From contig NC_086374.1 of NCBI RefSeq assembly GCF_036588685.1, positions 36,510,886 through 36,574,885 of the forward strand: 64,000 nt of DNA, written 5' to 3'. The notes beneath the pieces were generated by a model. The model ran no database searches. It was not told the DNA's origin and worked only from the letters and a program-made list of their open reading frames with translations. This document shows positions 21,511 to 32,999 of this stretch, piece by piece. Numbering within the stretch: position 1 is the stretch's first letter; each line of letters opens with the position of its first letter. The stretch comes from Mytilus trossulus (Eukaryota; Mollusca; Bivalvia; Mytilida; Mytilidae). A program made the position numbers and the translations under genes.

Positions 21511-22840
21511 TTCCGGTCATCCATGTCCATTTATTATTACCAACTGTTTTACACAACAGACTACATAGATTCATTATATAACTTGCTGATTCGTAGTGCT
21601 CCATATACGAACACATTTATTTCGGTTCGCATCTATGTCCTTCTGATCTTTGTCCCTTAAAACAAGCTTGCTTTATATATAGTGTCCGATTGAAAGCGAT
21701 TTATGTTTTAATGAGATTTGGTTCTTTAAAGAAATTCAAACCCCCATGAATTTGTTTTTCCCTTCTAATATGATAAGCAGAAAAGACAATAACATAAGTC
21801 ACATTTCATTATATTTTCTTATTCTCAAAAGTAATTGATAAACAAGAAATACTTTTTACAAAAAAATGTATAGACTGTAGCCCGGATGCCAGTACACGTC
21901 AAATTCAAATGCCGAACACAAAGAAACTGCAGGACCTAACATACCGGATTTATCTATATTTACGATCACCAAACGGGTGGAATTAGTGGAACTGAAATTG
22001 ATTTCCTTTCTAGAGCACATATGCTTACCCTCACGATGAAGTTCGTGGTGCTCAGTGTTTTAATATGTTTTTCGAATGTAAACTAAATTGTTCCCACTCC
22101 CTTTTTGGTCGGCGTGACGTCCAATCATGCATGCCTTTCCCCGTAAACAAACCGATGTATCCTCCCTCCCTTTCTGCGAGTAAAACCATTGCTTAATAGG
22201 TGCAACCCTTTGACTGTGGTGTTAGTATAAGTAAAAAGCCATGTCTTCTCAAATCAGACGCCTCGTATAAGGAGAGTGTCATGTTCTGTGCACTTAAATT
22301 TTAAGGGTTATTTCAGCAACGTCCTCGTTTTCGCGTGGCAGGGAAAGTTCATTGCCTTTATCCCATCGACCAATTTTTCAGAACCTATCAATTTACTGTT
22401 GATTTGTTCTCGTTCTGACACATTATTATTTGCCTCTACAGTTCGTGTACCATACATATCTCAGAAGAGGGGAAACGGAGGAGATACATTAATTAGTGTA
22501 TTTGAATAATAATTAAATTTTATATAATATTCTACAACATTACAATGTATTCGTTTTCCTAGCACGATTCATTTAGTTCCAATATAAATTAATGTAATAA
22601 AGATTGAATGGTTTAATACATGCTTACAAATATGATTAATTATACGAAATTTTAAGTTTTAAAAATCAAATTCTTCAAATATTACAAGAAAAGTGATCAT
22701 GAGGTGACTGCTAAATTCGAATTTAGAACTATAAGCGTGAATTTTAACATTTTCAAAGGGTTTTAATCAAAATGCTATAAGATGTAGAAGTATAGAAATA
22801 ACACTTCCACATGAGTTATATAACGACTTCATACGCATTA
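21511..22840. other. non-coding interval
   Basis: No gene recognised. A 77-codon open frame at 22276 has no leader, domain or splice context. Confidence 0.45.
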
Positions 22841-22870
22841 TGGTTTGTTTCTAAATACATTTTGATATGA

Positions 22871-22926
22871 ACGTCACTGATGAGTCTTATGTAAACGAAA
22901 CGCGTATCAAATTATAAGTCTGGCGT
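22871..22926 (+). ncRNA. hammerhead ribozyme motif with enlarged stem III loop
   Basis: Stem I ACGTCA / TGGCGT pairs over six positions with one wobble. CTGATGA and GAAA are intact, and the cleavage triplet GTC is retained. Stem II (GTCT / AAAC) has one mismatch. The loop of stem III is replaced by about 16 bases, apparently through a tandem duplication of the 'cgtatcaaattata' arm, which occurs again at 22924-22937. Core identity suggests possible activity; the extended loop is unusual for this family. Confidence 0.6.
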
Positions 22927-23017
22927 ATCAAATTATATTAAGCCTAGTACCTTTGCTAACTATCATGTCACATTTTTTTTCTTTTTCAGACTTGTTTAGA
23001 ATAAGCATCAATGCTAT

Positions 23018-23165
23018 GTTGCGTTCATAAAATATCGATAGGCTTATTGTACTCAGTCTCAGAATTCAACCAATCAATGTACTGGATTTATTGTTTCAAG
23101 CACATATTTTGTGCTCAAGTACTGAGTAAAGTTGTATGGCCGAGAGCCCAGTAGAACGCAACGCA
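23018..23165. repeat. foldback sequence, about 150 bp
   Basis: TGTTGCGTTC near 23020 and GAACGCAACGC near 23154 are complementary. Nested inside are GTACTCAGT / ACTGAGTA and a small palindrome AGCACATATTTTGTGCT. It could be a decayed miniature element or a folded RNA; there is no coding content. Confidence 0.5.
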
Positions 23166-24011
23166 AAATAAAATATAGCAAATAAATGCTGAAGTTTAAA
23201 TTTTACGTAGTAAACAGATTAACGCAATGTCTGAAGGCAAATGCTTACCTAACCAACTTCTTCAGAGCGACTTCATCATTTGGACAGATTTGGTGCAGAT
23301 GGCTCTCGCTATTAAATTGTACCAACTAGTAAACGCCTTGACAGAAGCAATTTATCAATAACAAAATTTGCAATTAATTTTCTAAAGATGACAAATCATA
23401 TTTCCGGCCAAAATAGTGAGTTGGCTTACAAAATACATCTTTAGTGTTGCAAGGTTAGTGGTTGTTTAATCATAAATTACATCAATTAAACAAAAACAAG
23501 ATCGATATTTGAGGAAAGCAATGAAAATATCTTTAAATTACCATAAATTAATATTAAATTGTTTTTAAAAAAATAATTTAATCAAAATGAAATTATTTGT
23601 TTAGATTTCCAATTTATCAGGCAGTTTTTGGAGCATGTTGATCTTATTTAGAAAAATGTTTTAATCCTGTTATACTGTTCTATACTATAAGCAATTGATC
23701 ATACCTTATGACACTTATTCCGGAAAGTAACACGTGCACTCATAAATCGGTTTGATTCTAATTTTTATTATTCTATGAGTGTTATCATTATTAATCATGG
23801 TTACATGAAAAATCGAGGTTATTCAAAAAGGTAAAAAGAGCCAACACAGTGTTTATATTTGACTGAAAAATGAGTCTAGAGACTGGGTATGCTAAGATTT
23901 TTTTTAACTTGTTTTGCTGTTCATTTGAAATACATATAATATTTCTATCTATCTATTATAGGTTTTTTTTAAATAAAGGCAATAAAGCAAAAATAGGAAA
24001 AAGAATCGTCA
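23166..24011. other. non-coding interval
   Basis: AT-rich sequence with no gene or repeat recognised. Confidence 0.45.
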
Positions 24012-24321
24012 TTAAGGTAGCACAATACAAAGATTTTTTAACTCCCAATCAGACAACTTTAAAGTGATGTAATTCATTTGATGCTATGAATAACAAAGAA
24101 GCTAAATTCATTCAAGTATGGACATCAAAATATGGCAACTAACTACATAGTAATTTATTTTGTAATAATAATGTCATAATGAAATTATCACAATTTGAAA
24201 GATTATTCTTCTTCTATCTTTTGGTACCTCCTTTATAAAATTTAAAGAAAGATGAGTGGAATAACATCAGTTTAAAGATGTCTGATTGGGGATGAAAAAT
24301 CTTTGTATTGTGCTACCTTAA
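24012..24321. mobile_element. miniature element with about 65-bp inverted repeats and TTAA ends
   Basis: GGTAGCACAATACAAAGATT at 24016 is mirrored by the complement ending at 24317. Similarity continues inward through 'CAATCAGACA' and 'TTTAAA.TGATGT' for about 65 bases per arm. Both ends abut TTAA (24012-24015 and 24318-24321), the target duplication used by piggyBac- and Kolobok-type transposons. The interior is AT-rich without a transposase. Confidence 0.7.
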
Positions 24322-24740
24322 AGAGCAATAACTTCAATAAGTAGTAAACTTAGGCTGAATTTTTGAGTCATGTTTTTTTTTATAGATCTTGACTTGTTGA
24401 TCATTTTAGCTTTCTTAGTATTTTCATTCTCTTTTTGTTAAGATATAAGACAAAAACGCAAAACATATTTTTTTTAGAAATTAGACAAAACTTGCATTTT
24501 ACCCAAACGGTCTATGGTCGGGTTGTTGTCTCTTTGACACATTCCCCATTTCCATTCTCAATTTTATGTTTAGCCATGTCGGTAATGTAGAAGTAGATAC
24601 CCTATAATGATTGTGGCTAGTAAGTTTAGTTGAATTGTGCACAGTACAGATGAGATGTTTGTACAAGTTAAAGAACGACGACGAACGCAAAGCGATGAGA
24701 AAAGATTACTATTGGCCTTTCGGTCAGGGAAGTAAAGAAA
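24320..24740 (+). mobile_element. truncated copy of element C with a nested repeat E tail
   Basis: 'agagcaataacttcaataag', 'gttgatcattttagcttt' and the end 'gcgatgagaaaagattacta' plus 'ttggcctttcggtcaggga' match element C ends. At 24510-24570 lies 'gtcgggttgttgtctctttg', the edge of repeat E (see 32077). Confidence 0.55.
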
Positions 24741-25499
24741 AGAAATAAGAAAATGACACCACACCCGTAATGGATTTTTATTTGATTTCATAAATGTAAG
24801 TTTGCATCCCTTAACGAGCTACACATAGGCGAAGTTAACTTAGTGTAGCCATCGTTGAGCAGCGGAATTTTACGTCAGGTTATACCGCTTTAGGTTAATT
24901 GCAAAAATGTTACTTAAAGCTTTATTCTATCACGTGACATGCATGTAACATTAAAAGATGCTTCCTTAAACTTAAATTTTCTACGTGTTTTTGAAAGGAT
25001 TCCAAAAATAACAAATCTTATTTCGGGGAATTTTCGTTTTCTATAGAAATAAAAATCAACGAACATCAAAATATGTATATCATTCATAATTACCGTTAAC
25101 TGTTTCTGTGTCTTCACTGTGGAAATCCATATGATAAATTGAACTATAAATTATATACAAATTATTACTAATACATAAGTATTTAAGTGATTTATATCCT
25201 TTCAATAATCAATGGTCCAATTTTGGGAATCCCATATTCATTTGATGACATTTAGATACAGCTTTCTTATATGATGTCAAAGCGTCAATTTTCTGTTTCA
25301 TTTCCTTAACTTAACCTTTGGTATCAGCTAAACTACATATATGGGGGTTTTGACAATTATTAGATTTTAGTGTGAAAATACCGCTTTATTACTAAATAAA
25401 TAAGTTAAAGATTATTTGGAGCAAAAAATCCCCTAACTGAATTAATAAAATATAAAATTAGTGAAATTTGTTAAAATTTGAATCTTTGTACTTCTATAA
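24741..25499. other. non-coding interval
   Basis: AT-rich, no supported feature. Confidence 0.45.
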
Positions 25500-25710
25500 A
25501 ACATTGTAAATAAACTTATCATAGATTCATCATAGATATCAGGATAAAAAAACATCTTAATTAAGTCACACGCGCGTTTCGTCTACAGACAAAAGATTCA
25601 TCAGTGACGCTTGAATCTAAAAATGTTTGAAAGGCCAAAAAAGTACGAAGTTGAAGAGCATTGAGGACCAAAAATTCCTAAACGTTTTGCTTAATAATAC
25701 AGCTATGGAT
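25500..25710 (-). repeat. hammerhead-bearing repeat, copy 7
   Basis: On the minus strand it reads 'CTTCAACTTCGTACTTTTTT', then GCGTCACTGATGA, a stem II region lengthened by about four bases, GACGAAACGCGCG, and then GTG where the cleavage triplet should be GTC or another GTH. The 3' stem I arm is also changed (TGACTT). The core is otherwise intact, but the altered cleavage position predicts loss of activity. Confidence 0.65.
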
Positions 25711-25869
25711 AGACCGTTTATTCATTAAAGTTTCGAACTTTCAGAAGAGATAATTTGATGCACGACTTTCCCCAGAAAAATATAGATTCGTGTTTATCTA
25801 CTATTAGAAGCGACAAAACTGCTTTTTGGTAGACGCTTGTCCTTAGAAATATTCCAACTGAAGGCAGTT

Positions 25870-26735
25870 TTGAAAAAAACTACACTCTGGAAGAGTTGAT
25901 GAGCAACATCACGAAGGGTTGAAATTATTATGAAGAAAGGAATGGCGAAATATCTAATGGAATGGAAACCAATAAATAGAAGGCTGATTATGGCAAGACT
26001 AAAAGGAAACCAAGTTAACATGACTATACTGCAATGTAACGCGCCAACAAATGATTCCAGCGAGGAGAACAAAGACGCATTTTATGAATAACTTCAACAT
26101 GAAACAGACAAAATCCCAAAAATGACATAAAAATAAACATGGGGAATATGAATGTCAAAGTTGGATCAAGTAACACCCACATTGAGAGATCTATCTGAAA
26201 TCATGTATGGGTGAATATGAATGAGAATGGTGAACGACTAGCAGAACTATGTACCACTAACAAATATTTAATAGGAGGGGGAATATTTCTTCATCGAAAC
26301 ATTCATAAATTGACATAGTGCTTTCCTAATGAACGAGACAAGAACCAATTAGATCACATAATGATAAATGGAATGTGGAAACGATCCCGGATGGATGTTA
26401 TAGTCAAAAGAGGAGTTAATGTTGGAAGTGATAGCAACGTAAGAAAAGAATATACAACCTTGATAAAATAAAATAAATTGATACAGACTTTTAGAAAACT
26501 TCTGATGTAGAAGACACAGAAACAGTTGGTGCTAATGGGGGGAAATCTCTCAGATATATACTAAAGGTGTAGAAGTATCTATTGGATTTAAACAAAAATA
26601 GAAACATAAAGATTGGAACACACCTTGAACATGGAACAATAATATTATAAGAAGAAATACAAAGAAGAAATTGAACGAGGCAAAATCACAACGTATTGAG
26701 GAAAGATACCAACACGGGTATAGCCAAATACACAG
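25870..26735 (+). pseudogene. LINE endonuclease domain (5' part of a decayed APE-type non-LTR retrotransposon)
   Basis: Plus-strand fragments encode EWKPINRRLIMARLKGNQ and QCNAPTNDSSEENKD (about 25955-26080). From 26139 an apurinic-endonuclease-like stretch follows with GNMNVKVGSSNT, NENGERLAELCTTN, HRNIHKLT, RDKNQLDHIMING and KRGVNVGSDSN. These are the conserved endonuclease words of the LINE family often mis-annotated as craniofacial development protein 2. The G-N-M-N word replaces the usual G-D-x-N. At least two in-frame stops and a frameshift kill it. The frame runs on to SQIHR near 26735, where another repeat interrupts it. Confidence 0.75.
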
Positions 26736-27355
26736 AAATGGGGAATGTGTCAAAGAGACAACAACCCGACCAAATGAAAAAACAACAGCAGAAGGTCACC
26801 AACAGGTCTTCAATGTAGCGAGAAATTCCCGCACCCGGAGGCGTCCTTCATCTGGCCCCTAAACAAATATATACTAGTTCAGTGATAATGAACGCCATAC
26901 TAATTTCCAATTTGTACACAAGAAACTAAAATAAAATAATACAAGACTAACAAAGGTCAGAGGCTCCTGACTTGGGACAGGCGCAAAAATGCTGCGGGGT
27001 TAAACATGTTTGTGAGATATCAACCCTCCCCCTATACCTCTAACCAATGTAGAAAAGTAAACGCATAACAATACGCACATTAAAATTCAGTTCAAGAGAA
27101 GTCCAAGTCTGATGTCAGAAGATGTAACCAAAGAAAATGACAATAATACATAAATAACAACAGACTACTAGCAGTTAACTGACATGCCAGCTCCAGACTT
27201 CAATTAAACTGACTGAAAGATTATGATTTCATCATATGAACATCAGGCACAATCCTTCCTGTTAGGGGTTTAGTATCATACCATCATAACATATATGAGA
27301 AGAACATAACCCGTGTAATGCCAACAACTGTTTTTAGAATAAATGTGTTTAGTTC
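26735..27355 (-). repeat. repeat E with part of repeat A inserted into the LINE
   Basis: It starts with the complement of 'attccccatttc' and 'gtcgggttgttgtctctttg', contains 'cacccggaggcgtccttcat' and 'gaacgccatactaatttcc', then 'cctgacttgggacaggcgca' and 'gcggggttaaacatgtttg'. The LINE frame resumes on its far side at about 27360, so this is a post-insertion event. The first 200 bases match 32077-32300 in opposite orientation. Confidence 0.65.
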
Positions 27356-28930
27356 CGATGCAAAGAACATTCATGGGTAGTCTAGCTGAAAAGGCAGAAG
27401 AAGCAACTAACAATGGCAAACAAGGCAACCTATATCAAATCACCAAAATCATGTGTGGCAAAAACACAGCGTCGTCTAATATTCCTATAAAAGACAAGCT
27501 AGAGAATTTGTCAACATCTGAAAATGAACAAGAACAAAGATGGACAGAACATTTCAGTGATCTATTAAATAGACCAACTGCAGCATAATTCCCTTTTATA
27601 GCAGAAAATAACAACGAACTTGATATCAGCATAGAACCATCTGAAATACAGATGATAATATCTGCAATCAAAAGCCTCCAAAGTGGAAAATCACCTTGAA
27701 ACGACAATCTGAATGCTGAACTGTTTAAAATAGACCAACGCTTATATGCCACCCTGCTTTACAACATCTTTAAAGACACCTGGAATACAGCACTGTCACA
27801 GATACCATACATCTGGAATAAAGACAAGTTATAATCAAAATACTAAAAAAGGGAGCACTTAATGATTGTAACAATTGTGGTGGCATTACACTACTTTCCA
27901 ACCCAAGTAAGATCATGACAAAAACATAATAAGACGAATTGCAGGCTCCATTGATGATCTACTGCGAAACGAAGTTAACATTAAAAAATATCATAAAACA
28001 ATTCATAGAATGGCAACGGCAGTTATATATAACTTGTGTCGACTTCAAGAAAGCGTTTGACAGCATCAACAGGGAAAGTCTTTGGAAAATACTGCGATCA
28101 TATGGCATATTCCACAACATCGTATTAACCTCATAAAAGCATTCTATAGCAGATTCCGGTGCAGTAGTAAATACATTGATGTATACTTCCAGGTAAAAAC
28201 AGGAGTAAGACAATGGTGTGTCATGACATCGACACTCTTTATCATAGTCATAGACTGGATAATAAGACAAACAACTGCTGATACACCAAGAGGCATAATA
28301 TGGGGCACTTTCACCACTTTGGAAGACCTACATTTTGCTGATGACTTAGCATTATTGTCTCACACACACCAACATATTCAAGATAAGACCCTAGAACTAC
28401 AAAAATATTCAGGACAGATGGGGCTGACAATCAACATAAAGAAAACTGAAGTCATGACACTCAACGTAAACAACCCAGGGACAGTATTGCTGGATGGAAA
28501 AACATTACCACATGTTGATACCTTCACATACCTTGGCAGCACTGTTAAGTCGAATGGTGGTGCAGAATCTGATATCAAAAGACGACTATCAAAGGCAAGG
28601 TCAGTTCTTTACAACCTGCAGGCTGTATAGAGATCTGATCAGTATACCATACGGATCAAAGTCAAACTTTACAGCAGCTGTGTCTTACCTGTATATTTGT
28701 ATGGTTAAGAATGTTAGTTAATGACAATCACGATCAAAAGAAGCTGTCTGTATTCCATACCAAAGGTCTGAGAAGGTTTCTGCGAATCTTTTGACCGAGA
28801 ACCTTCTTATCATATGCCAACAACAAGATATAGCCACAACTGTAATGAGTATACGCTGTAGATGGATTGGACATATACCTATATGGAATGATTGATAATA
28901 AGAGATACGACGGGAAAACTCTGCAATTCA
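27356..28930 (+). pseudogene. LINE reverse transcriptase (3' part)
   Basis: The frame resumes with RTFMGSLAEKAEEATNNGKQ (27367) and continues through stops and frameshifts. VDFKKAFDSINRESLW (about 28040-28085) is RT motif A with its catalytic aspartate. At 28082-28630 an open stretch encodes VKTGVRQWCVMTSTLF (fingers/palm), LHFADDLALLSH (the FADD catalytic box, both aspartates present), KTEVMTLN and FTYLGSTVKSNGG. Downstream, RCRWIGHIPI near 28855 is the usual C-terminal word of this LINE type. Together with 25870-26735 this is one element of about 2.4 kb without its insertion. Clade (RTE/Nimb/other) cannot be settled by eye. Confidence 0.8.
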
Positions 28931-29169
28931 AAATTTTTATTTACCAATTACAACCATATTATTGTAATATAGTAATGTATATCTCAACATCTTTTAATAG
29001 ATCAATATATATAGTTTATGTATGCATGTTACTGGTACGACCAGTATACACACCGAACAGCATTTCAAAATTATTGAATCAGCGTTCTGTATGAAATATG
29101 ACCACGCCAATATTTACGTTCACACAATATTAAGTTTAGGTGAAAAACTAAATTGTCAACTTTGATCAG
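28931..29169. other. non-coding sequence after the LINE
   Basis: AT-rich; no poly-A tail or target duplication could be identified. Confidence 0.4.
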
Positions 29170-29315
29170 CTTGCAAAAGAGGGACGAAAGATACCAAAGG
29201 GACAGTCAAACTCATAAATCTAAAACAAACTGACAACGCCATGGCTTAAAATGAAAAAGACAAACAGACAAACAATAGTAAACATGACACAACATAGAAA
29301 ACTAAAGAATAAACA
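29170..29315 (+). repeat. dispersed repeat D, copy
   Basis: 'agagggacgaaagatacca', 'gggacagtcaaactcataaa' and 'actgacaacgccatggc' are the complement of the repeat seen at 15600-15770. Confidence 0.75.
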
Positions 29316-30965
29316 ACACGAACCCCACCAACATATGTTATACATGTACAAATGCTCAATGGTTATCTATTTGACACCTTGTAAATTATGTTTACTTTAC
29401 TTTAGTTGTTGCCACATTAAGATTGACACTATGTCTTTGTGTTATTTGAATATATAAAAAAAGTGATGTTTTCATTGTTAATCAAGAAATCAATATATTA
29501 TACAATTGTGTTCATTTAATACACTCATGATCAATATAAAAATTAACATTGTTATATATGATTTCAATACACATTTATATCAAATTGATATATACATTGA
29601 AAAGGGTCTGATTAATCTATTACGTGTTTAATATTTGATCATGTCTCTGACCAATTAAAAATGAAAAAAAATAAATACATATATATGGAGCTTGATTGTT
29701 TATTTGTTTACAGTTAAATTATTTAACAACATCAACAATTTTAGGTCTATTGAACGAATTCAACTGAATGTCTTATTGTGACATCATGGAAAAGGATATA
29801 TCATAAAAGATTATCTACATCTACAACAAACAGTTCTCATTACTAAAACTGGTTAAAGTCAAGTGTACTTTAAAAGTTACACAATTTTCCCTCCAAACCT
29901 TCCAATAAAAAATAAAGATTATCAAGGTGTTGTTCGACTAAAAAAATAAGATTCTTAGTTAATTATATTTACAGTTAAGTGATAAGTTTATCAGTGTTCA
30001 ACATGTTCAAGGCTTACATATTTTTTTGTATTATTTAATAAAAATTGTTGTTAAACTAGAAAATATTATAGGCAAAATTAACAATAAAGCACTATTCCAA
30101 AAACTATTCAAAATCTTATATTTTAATATATAGTTTTATGTTTGTATGAATGTCATGTTTGCAAGGGCAAAATATGCAAACCAATACTTAATCTTTCTGT
30201 CATTTGTCTATTTTACAGTGCTTACTAAATTGTCTGTGTGAAAAGCTTAGGATGACACTATATTTTAAAGAGAAAACAAAATTCACCACAAAAAACAACG
30301 TTTACCATTATTACGATCAGACACCAAAAATGATATCAATAACTTTTTCTCAATATATGCCGTCGCACTTTAAGAAGAAGTCACTAAGGTCACTATGACA
30401 TTAGTCAAACTTAATTCTGTAATTCCTTACATCATGTACATGTAACAGAACTGTCACATATCTGTTTGACATAATGGAAGTTTAAGAATTGAAATTTTAC
30501 CTTTAAGTATAATAACACCAATTAGCACATCACATCAGGTTTCATACGAAAAAGGGTCGAACAAATGTGCCTTTGAATTTGACAGTTGAAGGTTTTTATC
30601 CTACATTTCAATGAAGTAAAATGTTTCTGGGCCACAAACAATATTTTGTTTGTTTCAAAGCACCATTTTTTTTAACTTGGTGTTTCGGTAGAACATTGTG
30701 GAAATCATGAGGTTACATGGTTACTAAAGCTTGTACACCATTAAAAAAGACGTGAAAATATGATTGGTAAACTTCCAGTGATGGTTATTATCTTATTTAC
30801 AATGAAATGTTATTTAAAATTTTGTCTAAAGTTTTGGACAGGATAACACTTTACTATGCCAAGTATATGTTCATTTGAAACAAAGATATATCCTGCAAAT
30901 TTTTTTGAAAAGTGCAAATTTAACAAACACAATAGGGGAAAATCAATGGTGGTATTACACCAGTA
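29316..30965. other. long AT-rich non-coding interval
   Basis: No coding, RNA or repeat signal beyond short A/T runs. Confidence 0.45.
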
Positions 30966-30966
30966 T

Positions 30967-31420
30967 ATTAGATATAGAAAGATGTGGTGTGAGTGCCAAT
31001 GAGACAACTCTCCATCCCAATAACAAATTTAAAAAAAAGTAAAACATTATAGGTCAATGTACGGCCTTCAACACGGAGCCTTGGCTCACAACAAAAAACA
31101 AGCCACAAAGTGCTCTAAAATGATTAGTGTAAAACCATTCAAACGGGAAAACAACGGTCTAATCCATATATAAAAAAAAAACGAGAAACGAGTAACACGT
31201 ATACATTACATTAACAAACGACAACTATTGTACATCAGATTCCTGACTTAGGACAGGTGCAAACATTTGCAGCGGGATTAAACGTTTTAATGGTACCAAA
31301 CCTTCTCCCTTATCTGAAACAATAGCATAACATCACAACATAGAAAAACACACGATAACACATCAATAGGCAGGCTTAACTCAATCAAAAAACCTAAATT
31401 AATACACTATGAACGAATAA
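30967..31420 (+). repeat. mussel-type dispersed repeat A, most complete copy
   Basis: It shows the composite order in one place: 'gatgtggtgtgagtgccaat', 'ggtcaatgtacggccttcaa', 'caaacgggaaaacaacggtc', 'ttcctgacttaggacaggtg', 'gcagcgggattaaacgtttt' and finally 'ataacacatcaataggcagg'. It is useful as the window's reference copy. Confidence 0.75.
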
Positions 31421-32076
31421 ATTTGATCTGCGATAATGAATGTAAATTCACAGTTAATAAAATATTAGGGACAAACATTCAATGCCAAAAAGCAAACAAA
31501 CAAGTCCAAACAAAGCCATGGCAAGACATCACTGCGAAATATTTAACCCTTCGAAAATTATCACTTTTGAAAAAAACAGTTTTAATAATACAGGTAAATC
31601 TTGAAGTTTATACACATGTAGTAAGTGAAAATTAGAAGATTTCCAAATAATCAAGGCTGGTATATAGACAAGTTCCATATCAATATAAAATAACAAAAAA
31701 GCATTAGAAACAGTCTTAGTCTAGTTCTTACATACTCCACCAAAACAACTACACTTTAGTCATAGTGTTTACATGTCAGAAATATGTAAGTAGCAGGTCA
31801 TTTTTTTTTCTATCAAATTTCTTTGTTTTTATGAAGGATGAGTAATTAAATGCATATTGAAAACTTCCTAATAGACAAATTATTAAGTTAATCATTGTTA
31901 ATCATAAAGGATTCTGGGTACAACCTTCGAACTGCATACTGATGTACATTAATTATTAGTTCATACTTCAAATGTATGATCTATTATAACAGGATCCAAC
32001 CAGACTTACCACCACATCAATTAAACTAATGATTTAAATTGCTTGTTTTAAATCTTAATTATTTGTATTATTTGGA
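31421..32076. other. non-coding interval
   Basis: AT-rich, no supported feature. Confidence 0.4.
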
Positions 32077-32300
32077 AATTAGTATGGCGTTCATTATCAC
32101 TGAACTAGTATATATTTGTTTAGGGGCCAGCTGAAGGACGCCTCCGGGTGCGGGAATTTTCTCGCTACATTGAAGACCTATTGGTGACCTTCTGCTGTTG
32201 TTATTGTTTTTTTTGTGGTTTTTTTTGGTTTTTTTTTATATATTTGGTCGGGTTGTTGTCTCTTTCACACATTCCCCATTTCCATTCTCAATTTTAACAT
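32077..32300 (+). repeat. dispersed repeat E, copy
   Basis: 'attagtatggcgttcattat', 'gccagctgaaggacgcctcc', 'gaagacctattggtgacctt' and 'tcgggttgttgtctctttca' form an inverted copy of 26735-26945. The matched region is interrupted by poly-T tracts. Confidence 0.7.
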
Positions 32301-32625
32301 GATCATTCAAAAGTTCATCATTCAAAATTAGTTGATCATTCCATAGTTTATAACAACTAACCTTGCTAATTCTAATGTGGGCATTCCTTCGTCAGCGCCT
32401 CTCTTGAATCCTAAGAAAAAAAACAATGAAACAAATTGTATAAATACAGTTCCACGTACCATGGTTATTTAACTATAGGTTAACCAATGACAAAATGTAT
32501 GCAAAAATATAAATCTAACTTGTCGAAAAATACATAAGTTATGTACATATAAACATTTGATAAAAAGAAATTTAAACCTCTTTCTGTTAAGATATCACCA
32601 TGGTCATGGATATGAAAAAACTCAG

Positions 32626-32999
32626 ACAAGTCAGAGATTAACTCTTTCCTTTGATACATTCCACATGTATATAATCATGGAATATGTCTGAAATCACGTG
32701 ACAAGTCAGAGATTATCTCTTTCCTTTGATACATTCCACATGTATATAATCATGGAATATGTCTGAAATCACGTGACAAGTCAGAGATTATCTCTTCCTT
32801 TGATACATTCCACATGTATATAATCATGGGAAATGTCTGAAATCACGTGACAAGTCAGAGATTATCTCTTTCCTTTGATACATTCCACATGTATATAATC
32901 ATGGGATATGTCTGAAATTATGTGACAAGTCAGAGATTATCTCTTTCCTTTGATAAATTCCACATGTATATAATCACGGGAGATGTCTGAAATCACGGA
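32626..32999. repeat. 75-bp tandem repeat, five copies
   Basis: The word 'acaagtcagagatta' starts at 32626, 32701, 32776, 32850 and 32925, a period of 75 bp (once 74 through loss of one T). Each unit holds the small palindrome ACATGT and 'tctgaaatcacgtg'. Copies differ by only a few substitutions, so the expansion is recent. Confidence 0.9.

Noticed and set aside
25794..26072. 92-codon minus-strand open frame.
   Set aside because: It is antisense to LINE endonuclease coding sequence, which gives recognisable words on the plus strand.
32626..32999. CRISPR-like regular repeat.
   Set aside because: The units are contiguous 75-bp tandem copies without unique spacers, in a eukaryotic genome.
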